Source of the DNA: Dysgonomonas sp. ZJ279
GTDB lineage: Bacteria > Bacteroidota > Bacteroidia > Bacteroidales > Dysgonomonadaceae
Length of the DNA: 64,000 bases
Direction of reading: 5' to 3'
NCBI RefSeq assembly: GCF_011039205.1
Contig: NZ_JAAKEL010000001.1
Span: forward strand, 186,001-250,000
Shown here: one piece after another, positions 9,012-18,322 of the stretch
Position numbering within the stretch: the stretch's first letter is position 1
Layout of the letters: each line of letters begins with the position of its first letter
Notes under the pieces: model-generated
Seen by the model: the letters and a program-made list of their open reading frames with translations, nothing else
Told to the model about the DNA's origin: nothing
The model's database searches: none
Made by a program: the position numbers and the translations under genes

Positions 9012-9986
9012 TTACATAAAACCCTTTATTCTCTCTCTGATGCCATCCCATTTGTCGTCGGTTATTTTTGCTCCTATAGCTTCGATAACATGTCCCGCCA
9101 AGAGTGTTCCTATTTGTCCCGAAACACTAAGTGTGCAATCATGGATGAGGCCGTAGATGAATCCTGCTGCATATAGATCGCCTGCACCTGTTGTGTCTAC
9201 ACAATCTACTTTATTGGCTTCTACAAATACTTTTTCGTTGCCTTTTTGTATCCAAGAACCTTTCTCTCCTGTTTTCACAATAGCTATCTCTGTGTTTGCA
9301 GCAAGTAATGAAACCGCTTTTTCGGGAGTTGTGTTAAATAGAGACTTCGCTTCTTCCTCGTTCGCAAAGACAATATCTACATGTTGAGGTATAATGTTAA
9401 GAAGGAAATCTCGGTTTTCTTCAACAATATTATAGCTGGCCAAATCTAAAATAACTTTTGCTCCGGCTTCTTTGGCAAGTAGTATGGCTTTTCGTATCAA
9501 ATCGTGGCTTTGAACAAGATATCCTTCAATATAAAAATATTTATAGCTTTTAAAATCCTCACTGTTCAATTCCTCCGCATTCAGAAGAGCTGCTGCTCCC
9601 AGATAAGTGCCAAAAGTGCGTTCGCCGTTTTTCGAAATAAATGTTGTGGCGACGCCGGATGCTTCATCGACTTCGGTTAAATGCGATTTGATATTATACT
9701 TTTCGAGATCGCTTTTATAATGTTGTCCGTACGAATCAGATCCTATTCGTCCTATAAAACCTGTACCTATTCCGAGGGATGCAAGTCCTGCAATTGTATT
9801 GGATGCTGAACCTCCTGATACAATCGACTTATTTAATTTATTTATTTCTTCAGAAACAACCTGCAATCTTATTTCGTCGATTAACTGCATGCTTCCTTTC
9901 GGAAGTTGTAGAACCTCAAGGGTTTTGTCACTTTCTATAATGGCTAAAACATCAACAAGGGCGTTGCCCATTCCTAGTACTTTCAT
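9012..9986 (-). CDS. PfkB-family carbohydrate kinase, adenosine-kinase-like
   Basis: The 324-residue protein has both PfkB signatures: a glycine-rich SGGSASNTIAGLASLG segment at residues 57-72 and the DTTGAGD motif at 264-270, whose last residue D270 is the catalytic base. The start MKVLGMGNALVDVLA and the overall pattern match Bacteroidetes proteins annotated as adenosine kinases, which convert adenosine to AMP. Other ribokinase-family substrates are possible. It is monocistronic and divergent from the tRNA-Asn pair. Confidence 0.85.
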   Translation of the reverse strand: MKVLGMGNALVDVLAIIESDKTLEVLQLPKGSMQLIDEIRLQVVSEEINKLNKSIVSGGSASNTIAGLASLGIGTGFIGRIGSDSYGQHYKSDLEKYNIKSHLTEVDEASGVATTFISKNGERTFGTYLGAAALLNAEELNSEDFKSYKYFYIEGYLVQSHDLIRKAILLAKEAGAKVILDLASYNIVEENRDFLLNIIPQHVDIVFANEEEAKSLFNTTPEKAVSLLAANTEIAIVKTGEKGSWIQKGNEKVFVEANKVDCVDTTGAGDLYAAGFIYGLIHDCTLSVSGQIGTLLAGHVIEAIGAKITDDKWDGIRERIKGFM

Positions 9987-10015
9987 AAACTCTTTTAAAA
10001 TTTTGTATAAAGATA

Positions 10016-10046
10016 TTGCATAATTCAGAAATATACCCTACTTTTG
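10016..10046 (+). promoter_or_regulatory. Promoter of the tRNA-Asn pair
   Basis: A -33 TTG (10016-10018) lies 20 bases before a perfect -7 box TACTTTTG (10039-10046), matching the Bacteroidetes primary sigma consensus. Transcription would begin near 10053, about 20 bases before the first tRNA-Asn. Confidence 0.65.
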
Positions 10047-10072
10047 CCTCACTTTTGAGAAAGTAAAAACAC

Positions 10073-10146
10073 TCTTCAGTAGCTCAGTTGGTTAGAGCAT
10101 CTGACTGTTAATCAGAGGGTCGCTGGTTCGAGCCCAGCCTGAAGAG
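10073..10146 (+). tRNA. tRNA-Asn (GTT), copy 1
   Basis: The 74-base gene folds as a standard cloverleaf: acceptor TCTTCAG/CTGAAGA, anticodon stem TCTGA/TCAGA with loop CTGTTAA and anticodon GTT at 10107-10109. The T-arm GCTGG-TTCGAGC-CCAGC is perfect. The discriminator is G and CCA is not encoded. It is identical to the copy 104 bases downstream. Confidence 0.97.
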
Positions 10147-10176
10147 CAAAATATAAAAACTCTTCTCAAATAGTAT

Positions 10177-10250
10177 TCTTCAGTAGCTCAGTTGGTTAGA
10201 GCATCTGACTGTTAATCAGAGGGTCGCTGGTTCGAGCCCAGCCTGAAGAG
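10177..10250 (+). tRNA. tRNA-Asn (GTT), copy 2
   Basis: It is base-for-base identical to the first tRNA-Asn and separated from it by 30 bases. No -7 box lies in the spacer, so both are probably cut from one transcript. A terminator follows directly. CCA is not encoded. Confidence 0.97.
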
Positions 10251-10263
10251 CAAAACGAAAAAA

Positions 10264-10289
10264 GGTAGATGTTTCATCTGCCTTTTTTT
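10264..10289 (+). terminator. Terminator of the tRNA-Asn transcript
   Basis: A 7-bp stem GGTAGAT/ATCTGCC (one T-G pair) with a 5-base loop is followed by seven T residues, 13 bases after the second tRNA-Asn. Confidence 0.85.
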
Positions 10290-10546
10290 GTTGTGTATTG
10301 CCTAGACACTCTTCTTTTGAATACTTTTTGAGAGGCTGTGATATACAGTTTTAGTATTCGGCTAGTTGATAAAATAGAAAATTTTGATAACTTCGCCTTG
10401 TTGATAAGTATAAATAATGCAATGGAATTACCAAATTATCAAAGAAAATATTAATATAAAGATTCGTTCTTGTTATTCATTATAAGTAAATTGAACAACT
10501 GCGCTTTCTGCATGTTAGACCTTAATAAACAAAACAGATTGATTGT

Positions 10547-13384
10547 ATGGAAATGATTTCTCGAAGAATAAAGTTATTCTACATGCTATTCTTCTTTATA
10601 ATATATACTGCTAATTTATTCGCAAATAATCCCTATATCGTAAATTTTGATAAGAAAAGTTATCAGGCTGCTAATAAAAACTGGTCTATAGCTGAAGATG
10701 AAAGAGGTATTGTCTATTTTGGAAATGATATTGGCTTGCTGGAGTTCGATGGTATTGAATGGAATTTGTCAAAGATGCCAAATGCGTCTCAAGTAAGGAG
10801 TATAACTGTATTGAATCATGAAACTGTATTTACTGTAGGTTATGAGGAGTTTGGTCGTTGGGATCGGGATGTTTCAGGTCGCCTTGTTTATACATCCTTG
10901 AGCGATCAGGTTGATAGCCAACTCTTGAAAGATAATGATTTTTGGAAAGTGTGGATTGTTGATGGATATGTTTATTTTCAATCTTTCAGTTCGCTATTTG
11001 TTTACGATTATAAAACAGTTACACAGATACCTACAAATTTTAATATTTTATTTCTGCTGAAAGTGGGAGATGATCTTTGGATGCAAGAAATGAAGGGGCC
11101 TTTGTATCGCTTAAATAATAATAAGCTTGATAAAGTTGAGGGCAGCGATGTTTTTGTAGGTAAAGATGTTCGTGTGATTCTTCCATATGATTCTGATAAA
11201 TATCTGATAGGTACAGCTACGAATGGCTTATATCTTTACGATGGTGAACGTTTTACTGAGTGGAATTCTAAGCTGTCTGACGTGTTTCAGCAAAATGAAT
11301 TGAATTGCGGGTTATTATCTCATCGTGGTACGTATTTTTTAGGTTCAATCTTAAATGGTATTTACGAAGTCGATAAATCGGGGCAGATATTGAACCATTT
11401 TTCGACGGAAAGCCGATTGCAGAATAATACAATCTTGGCCTTGCATGAAGACAAACTGGGTAATCTTTGGGTTGCGTTGGATAGGGGTATAGCCTATGTG
11501 CAATATTTGGATAATATGAGCTATTTTACCGATCCCAGTGGCAATATAGGAGCTGTTTATGATGCTGTATTCTGGAAAGACAAACTTTTTTTGGCTACCA
11601 ATCAGGGATTGTTCTATATATCTAAAGATGAATTAAGATCATCTAATTCATTATCTAAACTAAAACTGGTAAATAATACGCAGGGACAAGTTTGGTCTTT
11701 GCAGGTTATTGATGACAAGCTTTATTGCTCTCACAATAGAGGTTTGAAGATTGTAAATGAAAACATGACGATAACTGATTACCCATATTTGAATTCGGGC
11801 TTGTATGGAGTTGAGGAGGGTAGGTTAAAAGATCAGGAGGTACTCCTGCTCTCTAGTTATGACCGTCTGAGAATAATACATAAATCTACCAATAAGCTTT
11901 ATGATATCGGACGACCGAATGACCCGGTGCGGGCAACTGAGATTGATCATTTGGGTAATGTTTGGATGCAGCATCCTTACAAAGGTGTTTATCGTTATAT
12001 GCTGAATGATAGCTTGACTGAAGTTAAAAATTATGCTTATTATGGAGGGGATTCTAATGATGGCCTGCCATATCGGTTGAGTATGTTTAAGATTGGAGGT
12101 CGTATTATTCTTTTAGGAAATGATGAGTTTTTCACATACGATGATATTGAAAATAAAGTGAAGCCCAATGATAAGTTGAATGAATGTTTTAAGTCTATTT
12201 CGAATCTGAAAAAGGTTGTTTATATAGGCGAGAGCCTTTTTTGGGCTATTAGTGGTGATTGTGTATTCAAATTTTATTATGATGGGTATAGTGCCTATAT
12301 TATCGAACGATATGATATCGGGATTCATAACCTTTCTCTGGTCGATGGTTATGAGAATATATCTATACTAGATGATTCGCTTAGTTTAATCTGTTTAGAT
12401 AATGGATTTCTTCTTTATGATAAAATGACAGCAAAAGCAAATTTGGGATCTATCCAAAATATCCCTCATTTAGAATCTTTTCAGATTAATAATATGAAGG
12501 GTGATGCTGTTTATTTAAATCTTTCAGAAAAAGCCGAGGTGCCATATAACTATAATTCCGTTACTGTCAGCTTTACTGTAAATGATATATTCAGTAAGAA
12601 TCTGTCATTTCAATATATGCTCGACGGTGTTGACCAAGATTGGTCGAGTGCTCAGGAAATAAATAAAATCACGTATGATCGTTTACCTAAAGGTCACTAT
12701 GTCTTGATGATAAGAACTATTGATAATTTAGGTAACTATTCAGATACGCTGTCTTACGAGTTTCAGGTGCTATCACCTTGGTATCAGACTATCTGGGCCT
12801 ATTTTGGGTATTTCATTCTTTTTGTTATCCTCTTCTTCATTGTATGGCAAATAATGTTGAAACGATATAGGAATATTCACCTTCAAAAAGTTAGGCTTCG
12901 TGAAACAAAGCGATTGAGAGCGATGAATGAAAAATTGCAATTTGAGATTGAAAAAAAGAATGCCGAATTGTTTACTCAAACTTCTTTCATTATTCAGAAG
13001 AATGAGTTGATTCTCAAAACAAAAGAAATTGTAGACGAATTTTATCACAGTAGCAAAAACAAAATGCTGGACCCATTGTATCAGAGGATAGGTTCTCTTC
13101 TTAGCAACAATCTCAATAGAGAAGATGATTGGAAAATGTTTTTGATAAAATTTGAGCAAAAACACCCTAATTTCTTCAAGCAATTAAAAACTTTATATCC
13201 TGAATTGACTACAAATGATCTCAAACTTTGTGCTTGTCTTAAGCTCAATTTGGATTCGAAAGAAATAGCATCTTTTATGAATTTGTCCGTCCGTGCTGTC
13301 GAAAATAGCAGGTCGCGGTTACGAAAAAAACTTAATATACCTACTTCGATGCATCTTAGTGACTTTTTATTTTCAATAGATTGA
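10547..13384 (+). CDS. Membrane-anchored sensor-regulator: two-component-type propeller, Y_Y_Y domain and LuxR-type HTH
   Basis: This 945-residue protein is the likely regulator of the adjacent PUL. An N-terminal hydrophobic segment (residues about 8-26) is followed by a beta-propeller built of reg_prop-type repeats (about 30-640, e.g. LALHEDKLGNLWVALDRGI). A Y_Y_Y domain (about 668-735) and a membrane helix near 747-771 come next. A coiled-coil linker (about 775-850) leads to a C-terminal LuxR/GerE-like helix-turn-helix (about 886-932, with SKEIASFMNLSVRAVENSRS). No histidine kinase or receiver domain is present, so it is a one-component regulator in which a periplasmic sensor is joined to a cytoplasmic DNA-binding domain. 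It would bind an oligosaccharide and switch on susC, which starts 293 bases downstream on the same strand. The ligand is inferred only from context. Confidence 0.88.
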   Translation: MEMISRRIKLFYMLFFFIIYTANLFANNPYIVNFDKKSYQAANKNWSIAEDERGIVYFGNDIGLLEFDGIEWNLSKMPNASQVRSITVLNHETVFTVGYEEFGRWDRDVSGRLVYTSLSDQVDSQLLKDNDFWKVWIVDGYVYFQSFSSLFVYDYKTVTQIPTNFNILFLLKVGDDLWMQEMKGPLYRLNNNKLDKVEGSDVFVGKDVRVILPYDSDKYLIGTATNGLYLYDGERFTEWNSKLSDVFQQNELNCGLLSHRGTYFLGSILNGIYEVDKSGQILNHFSTESRLQNNTILALHEDKLGNLWVALDRGIAYVQYLDNMSYFTDPSGNIGAVYDAVFWKDKLFLATNQGLFYISKDELRSSNSLSKLKLVNNTQGQVWSLQVIDDKLYCSHNRGLKIVNENMTITDYPYLNSGLYGVEEGRLKDQEVLLLSSYDRLRIIHKSTNKLYDIGRPNDPVRATEIDHLGNVWMQHPYKGVYRYMLNDSLTEVKNYAYYGGDSNDGLPYRLSMFKIGGRIILLGNDEFFTYDDIENKVKPNDKLNECFKSISNLKKVVYIGESLFWAISGDCVFKFYYDGYSAYIIERYDIGIHNLSLVDGYENISILDDSLSLICLDNGFLLYDKMTAKANLGSIQNIPHLESFQINNMKGDAVYLNLSEKAEVPYNYNSVTVSFTVNDIFSKNLSFQYMLDGVDQDWSSAQEINKITYDRLPKGHYVLMIRTIDNLGNYSDTLSYEFQVLSPWYQTIWAYFGYFILFVILFFIVWQIMLKRYRNIHLQKVRLRETKRLRAMNEKLQFEIEKKNAELFTQTSFIIQKNELILKTKEIVDEFYHSSKNKMLDPLYQRIGSLLSNNLNREDDWKMFLIKFEQKHPNFFKQLKTLYPELTTNDLKLCACLKLNLDSKEIASFMNLSVRAVENSRSRLRKKLNIPTSMHLSDFLFSID

Positions 13385-13677
13385 TGATCTTAATAGACTC
13401 ATTATTATATATTTACTATTTAGTGAGAGGTAATGATGAGGTGGTCTATCTGTTAAATGTTTTAGTAGAGTGTTGGTGGTGATGTGTTTTTTTATGTTTT
13501 TTTTACTTTCCCTCTCATATTTGTAGAAAATCTGATGCCCTGCAACGAGAATATTGAAGTGATATAATCTTACTTTAAACAAGACTTAGCACTGACCATA
13601 AGTCTATCTACTTTTCTTTTCAACGTTGTTCATAGGCGCTTTCTTTTACACGTAACTTAAATTAAAAAAGTTGAACT
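13385..13677 (+). other. susC upstream region (no gene)
   Basis: This 293-base gap separates the regulator from susC. It contains T-rich tracts (about 13488-13505) and CATATTTG at 13516-13523, one mismatch from the -7 consensus, which would give a leader of roughly 150 bases. No -33 TTG is at the right distance, as expected for an activator-dependent promoter. No clear operator repeats were recognised. Confidence 0.35.
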
Positions 13678-16600
13678 ATGAGATTTAAACTAAAAACCTT
13701 CTTTTCACAGAAAAAGAATGATTCTTTGCTCTCAAAGAGTCTTATGCTGTTGGTTTGCCTCTTGCTGGTAAGCACATTTAGCATGTATGCTCAGACAAAA
13801 AGCATATCCGGTACTATTACCGATGAAACAAAAGAGCCTCTTATTGGAGTGACCGTACGCGTTAAAGGGACTACTGTAGGTACAGTGACTGATTTTGATG
13901 GAAAGTACACGATTTCTGCAAATTCGGGTGATGTCTTAGAATACTCGTTTGTTGGGATGAACTCCCAAGAAGTTACAGTAGGTTCTCAAAACGTTATCAA
14001 TATTGTACTAACTGATAATGCAACCTTATTGGGTGAAACTATTGTAATCGGTTATGGTAGTGCAAAAGCTAAAGACTTGACATCTCCCATAGCTGTAATC
14101 AAAGGAGACGATATCAGTAAGCATCTTACAGCATCTCCAATGCAAGCATTACAAGGAAAGGTACCGGGATTGCAAATTGTGCAAAATGGACAACCAGGTA
14201 GCTCACCTAAAGTTCGTATACGTGGTATCGGCAGTTATGATGCAAATAAGCAAGGACCACTCTATGTTGTAGATGGTATGTTCTTCGACAATATCGACTT
14301 CTTGAGTAATAATGATATCGATAACATTAGTGTTCTGAAAGATGCTTCATCTTCAGCTATCTATGGTGTTCGTGCAGCAAATGGAGTTATCATTGTCTCA
14401 ACTAAGAAAGGTTATAAAAACAGTAAGCCTCAAGTTGTTTACGACGGATATATGGGTTTTCAAACAGCATCTAATGTTTTGAAAATGGCAAATTCGAGTC
14501 AGTATGCTACAATGATGGGCGAGATAGGTAATACTACAGCCATTAATCAATCGATAAATCGTTTTGGCGGAGCTAACGGAATCCCTTCAACAGATACAGA
14601 TTGGTATGATGAGCTATTGAGAACAGCAGTGATGCACAACCATTCCGTGAGCATTAATGGTGGTGGAGATAATACTTCTTATGCATTAGGGGTTAGTTAT
14701 TTGAATCAAGATGGTATTCAGGATAGTGATAATGGCTTCGAACGTCTTAATGTAAGAACAAGAGTTGATGCAGATATAACTAAGTGGATGAAAGTGGGAG
14801 GAAATGTAGTTTTAATAAATAGTACTCAGAAACTTGCAAATATGAGTGCTTTTGGAAATGCATATACATCACCATCAATTTATCCTGTTTTTGATGAAAA
14901 TAATACAGGCGCATTCCCTCGTAAATACGCTTCAGCTCAGGATGTTGGATTAACAACATATTTCTGGAATCCGGTTGCTTTGGCTGATTATTATAATGAG
15001 ACTTCGCGTATTACACAAGTATTGCCTTCATTCTATGTCCAGTTCTCTATGTTGGACAATAAATTGTCTTTCAGAAGTTCATTCAATCAAGATATAGCAA
15101 TTACACGCTATCAAAAATTCCTTCCAACCTATTTTGTGTCGTCTTCTCAACAAAATCAAGAGTCGGTTTTGAATAAGAATCAGACATATAGAAATAATTG
15201 GCTGGTAGATAATATTTTGACATTTCAAGATACATTTGCCGACAAACATAATTTGACATTGATGGCGGGTAACTCTGTAAGAAGAGATCGAGTAGAGTAT
15301 ATACGATTGACAGCTAAAAATGTGCCGGAAGGAAGAGATGAATATTGGTATATCCATCAAGGTGAATTGCAAAAACCTACTGTTGGTAACGATAATACGC
15401 TTTGGATTGATCATGCTGTAGAAGAGAGAAGTGCTTCATTCTTTGGACGTGCAATGTATGATTATGATGGTAAATATTTATTGTCAGCTACATTTCGTGC
15501 TGATGGTAGTTCTAAATACCAAGAGAAATGGGGCTATTTTCCGTCTATTGGTCTTGGATGGGTATTATCAGAAGAAGGTTTTATGAAAAACCAAAGTGCT
15601 TTCGATTTCTTGAAATTAAGAACAAGCTGGGGACAATTGGGTAATGATAAAATACAGCCTAATGATGGCTTTGGCTCTCTTACATTAGAGAATGCTGTAT
15701 TTGATAATACAGTAATTCCGGGTACATCAAGTGTATCTTTCTTTAGTAGTCTTAAATGGGAACGCGTAGAGGAATTTAATGTTGGATTGGATTTTGCAAC
15801 ACTGAATAATCGTTTGTCAGGAGAGGTTGATTATTTCAAACGAACTACGAAAAATGCTGTTTTTTCAAGACCTCTGCCTTTTGGTGCAGGTTCATTGTTA
15901 ATGAATAATGGTGCGGTTGAGAACTCGGGTATGGAACTTACTCTAAACTGGAATGATAAAGTAGGTAAAGATTTCAATTACAATATTGGCTTTAACATGT
16001 CAACTTTAAGAAATAGAGTAACGGAATTGGATGGTTTACAGAAAATTGTAGTAACAGGAGACCATGGAATGATAAGGCAAGTAGGAAAAACTGTTGATTC
16101 TTATTATGGATATGTAATGGAAGGTATTTATCAAAATCAAGCGGAAATAAATGCCGATCCTACTCTTTCTAATCTGGAACCTAAAGACAGACCTAAGCCT
16201 GGAGATATACGCTTTAAGGATCTTGACGGAGATGGACAGATTACAGATGCAGATAGGACTGAATTAGGATCTCCATTACCGAAACTTTTCATAGGAGGTA
16301 ATTTCGGATTCAATTATAAACAATTTGACTTCAGCACTGTTTTTCAAGGTCAGTTTGGTCATAAAATATTTAATCAAAAGAGATTCCTTAGACAAAAACA
16401 AAGTGAGATCAACTTTGAACAGGATTTAATTGATAATAGATGGACAGGCGAAGGTTCTACAAACAAATATCCTTCAGCTGCAGCTTTGTCGAGAGCATGG
16501 ACTTATAGCAAATTCAACTCTTTCTTTGTAGAAGATGCTGCTACCTTTACTATTCAGAATATTCAGTTTGGATACACATTCTTTGATGTATTCCCAAATA

Positions 16601-16758
16601 GCAATAGTAAAACCACTTTGCGATTAAGCTTTACAGCAGAGCGACCATTTAGCTTCTTCTCATACAATGGCTTTACCACGGATGTGTCGGATGGTATAGA
16701 TAATCAGGTTTATCCAAATGCATCTGTTTACAGTTTCGGAGTTAAATTAGTATATTAA
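13678..16758 (+). CDS. SusC/RagA family TonB-linked outer membrane receptor
   Basis: The 1026-residue protein is the transport channel of the PUL. After a signal peptide (hydrophobic core near residues 22-36, then YAQT) it has a carboxypeptidase-regulatory-like domain (about 40-112, GTITDETKEPLIGVTVRVKG), the SusC signature TVIGYGxxKxKDLTSPI-like segment near 122-140, a plug domain (about 120-245, with MQALQGKVPGLQIV) and a 22-strand beta-barrel to the C-terminal SFGVKLVY. It imports oligosaccharides with TonB energy in partnership with the SusD lipoprotein encoded 19 bases downstream. A very long 5' leader and no SD are seen. Confidence 0.96.
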   Translation: MRFKLKTFFSQKKNDSLLSKSLMLLVCLLLVSTFSMYAQTKSISGTITDETKEPLIGVTVRVKGTTVGTVTDFDGKYTISANSGDVLEYSFVGMNSQEVTVGSQNVINIVLTDNATLLGETIVIGYGSAKAKDLTSPIAVIKGDDISKHLTASPMQALQGKVPGLQIVQNGQPGSSPKVRIRGIGSYDANKQGPLYVVDGMFFDNIDFLSNNDIDNISVLKDASSSAIYGVRAANGVIIVSTKKGYKNSKPQVVYDGYMGFQTASNVLKMANSSQYATMMGEIGNTTAINQSINRFGGANGIPSTDTDWYDELLRTAVMHNHSVSINGGGDNTSYALGVSYLNQDGIQDSDNGFERLNVRTRVDADITKWMKVGGNVVLINSTQKLANMSAFGNAYTSPSIYPVFDENNTGAFPRKYASAQDVGLTTYFWNPVALADYYNETSRITQVLPSFYVQFSMLDNKLSFRSSFNQDIAITRYQKFLPTYFVSSSQQNQESVLNKNQTYRNNWLVDNILTFQDTFADKHNLTLMAGNSVRRDRVEYIRLTAKNVPEGRDEYWYIHQGELQKPTVGNDNTLWIDHAVEERSASFFGRAMYDYDGKYLLSATFRADGSSKYQEKWGYFPSIGLGWVLSEEGFMKNQSAFDFLKLRTSWGQLGNDKIQPNDGFGSLTLENAVFDNTVIPGTSSVSFFSSLKWERVEEFNVGLDFATLNNRLSGEVDYFKRTTKNAVFSRPLPFGAGSLLMNNGAVENSGMELTLNWNDKVGKDFNYNIGFNMSTLRNRVTELDGLQKIVVTGDHGMIRQVGKTVDSYYGYVMEGIYQNQAEINADPTLSNLEPKDRPKPGDIRFKDLDGDGQITDADRTELGSPLPKLFIGGNFGFNYKQFDFSTVFQGQFGHKIFNQKRFLRQKQSEINFEQDLIDNRWTGEGSTNKYPSAAALSRAWTYSKFNSFFVEDAATFTIQNIQFGYTFFDVFPNSNSKTTLRLSFTAERPFSFFSYNGFTTDVSDGIDNQVYPNASVYSFGVKLVY

Positions 16759-16777
16759 TAAATAATAAGATTGAAAT

Positions 16778-18241
16778 ATGAAACTATATATTTATATTAT
16801 TATATCCGCAGTACTATTATTTAGTAGTTGCAATGATTTTTTGGATAAGTACCCTGAAAATACTGTAGATATACAAGAAGTTGATTATACAAAGACAGAG
16901 GATATGTTTAAACCTGCTGCCGGAATATATGCCAGAATTCGTAGTAATAATGGTTTTGGTTCATGGGCTACTTATGGTTTGATAGCTGTAAGAGGAGATG
17001 ATATTGATAAAGGGTCATCACCATCTGATCAGCCAGATTTAACAGATGCTGAAAACTTCAACTATTCTCAACTTGGTGGATATTGGGCTCTAAATGGAGC
17101 ATGGCAAGGGTTGTATAATTTAGTACTTAATTCGAACGCTGCTTTGGTAGCTCTTGATGAGTATAATAAATATACAACTACTGATTCGGAGAAAAAATTG
17201 AATACGCAATACCAAGCTGAAGTACGTTTTATGAGAGCATATGCTTATTTCTATCTTGTAAGACTATTTGGTGATATTCCGTTAGTCGTAGATAATAAGG
17301 ACGTCTTAACTAATTCATTAAAAACACCTCGTGTTGATATCTATAAATTTATTAATGATGAAATAACATTCTGCGTGGCAAATCTACCGGCCTTACGTCC
17401 TAATGAAATGCCGTACAAAGGTCAGGTAACAATGTATACAGCATTAGCATTGAAAGCAAAGGCAAATTCCGATATTAACGATTGGGATGCAGTATTGAGT
17501 GCCACAAATGAAATAGTAAATAGCGGAAGATTTTCTCTTTATTCTAGTTTTTACGATTATTTCAAATTACCCGGATGTTTGGCTAACGAAAATCTATTCG
17601 AATTAGAATACGCAGTAATAGACGGAACAGTATTTGCATCTGATGCATGGTTCGAATTTCAAGGTCCTCGTAATGGATTCGTAGGAGACAAAATCGGTGG
17701 AGGATGGGGATTCCTTACTCCATCTCCAAAATTCGAGGCTCTCTTTAAGGCAAGAGGAGAATCTGATCGTTTCGAAACGACATTCTTATTCGCAGGAACA
17801 ACTACACGTGAAGGTGATGTTTTGAAACCTAGTATTGCTCCGGAAGGATATGACCGTGTATTTAATGGTAAAACTTATTTACCGAGCACACAATTACCTG
17901 TAGGAAAAACAACTTATGGTCTTGGAAACAATATCAGAATGCTTAGATATGCAGATGTATTATTGTTGAATGCCGAAGCGAAAGTTCGTAAAGGCCAAAA
18001 TGGCGATACACCTTTCAACGAAGTGCGAACAAGAGCTAAAATGACAAATTTAACTAATGTGACACTAGATCAGATTCTTGAAGAAAGATCGATCGAGTTA
18101 GCAGGTGAGTGGGGTGAGCGCTTCTACGACCTTGTTCGTACAGGTAAAGCGGAAAGTACTCTCAATGGATTCGTGACAGGTAAATCTGAATTTTATCCGG
18201 TGCCACAAGCTCAAATAGACTTAAATCCTAATTTAAGGTAA
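16778..18241 (+). CDS. SusD/RagB family nutrient-binding outer membrane lipoprotein
   Basis: The 487-residue protein has a lipoprotein signal (hydrophobic stretch then FSSC, Cys19) and continues NDFLDKYPENT, the canonical SusD start. TPR-like helices (e.g. AEVRFMRAYAYFYLVRLFGDIPLVV near residues 148-170) and the C-terminal ERSIELAGEWGERFYDLVR segment are family hallmarks. SusD caps the SusC barrel at the cell surface and binds glycan. It is co-transcribed with susC. The ligand is inferred from neighbouring hydrolases. Confidence 0.96.
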   Translation: MKLYIYIIISAVLLFSSCNDFLDKYPENTVDIQEVDYTKTEDMFKPAAGIYARIRSNNGFGSWATYGLIAVRGDDIDKGSSPSDQPDLTDAENFNYSQLGGYWALNGAWQGLYNLVLNSNAALVALDEYNKYTTTDSEKKLNTQYQAEVRFMRAYAYFYLVRLFGDIPLVVDNKDVLTNSLKTPRVDIYKFINDEITFCVANLPALRPNEMPYKGQVTMYTALALKAKANSDINDWDAVLSATNEIVNSGRFSLYSSFYDYFKLPGCLANENLFELEYAVIDGTVFASDAWFEFQGPRNGFVGDKIGGGWGFLTPSPKFEALFKARGESDRFETTFLFAGTTTREGDVLKPSIAPEGYDRVFNGKTYLPSTQLPVGKTTYGLGNNIRMLRYADVLLLNAEAKVRKGQNGDTPFNEVRTRAKMTNLTNVTLDQILEERSIELAGEWGERFYDLVRTGKAESTLNGFVTGKSEFYPVPQAQIDLNPNLR

Positions 18242-18273
18242 ATTATTCCGATAAAGATGTTTAGTTAATTTAT

Positions 18274-18305
18274 CCTGGTGTCGACAAACAGTTGTCGGCA
18301 TCAGG
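18274..18305 (+). promoter_or_regulatory. Strong hairpin between susD and the first hydrolase gene
   Basis: A 14-bp stem, CCTGGTGTCGACAA (18274-18287) with TTGTCGGCATCAGG (18292-18305), closes a 4-base ACAG loop; two pairs are G-U type. A T6 run begins only 9 bases later (18315-18320), just before the start of the next gene. It could be a partial terminator or an mRNA stabiliser that sets susCD transcript levels above the enzyme genes. Confidence 0.6.
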
Positions 18306-18322
18306 TTAATAATCTTTTTTCC

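Noticed and set aside
10073-10250. tRNA-Asn pair as a mobile-element insertion scar
   Set aside because: Only the tRNA body and a few flanking bases are repeated and no integrase or att-like tail follows; it is a simple tandem duplication.
18278-18322. GTG start adding 15 residues to the PF10091 protein
   Set aside because: It lies inside the susD hairpin and would hide the clear signal peptide that begins at ATG 18323.
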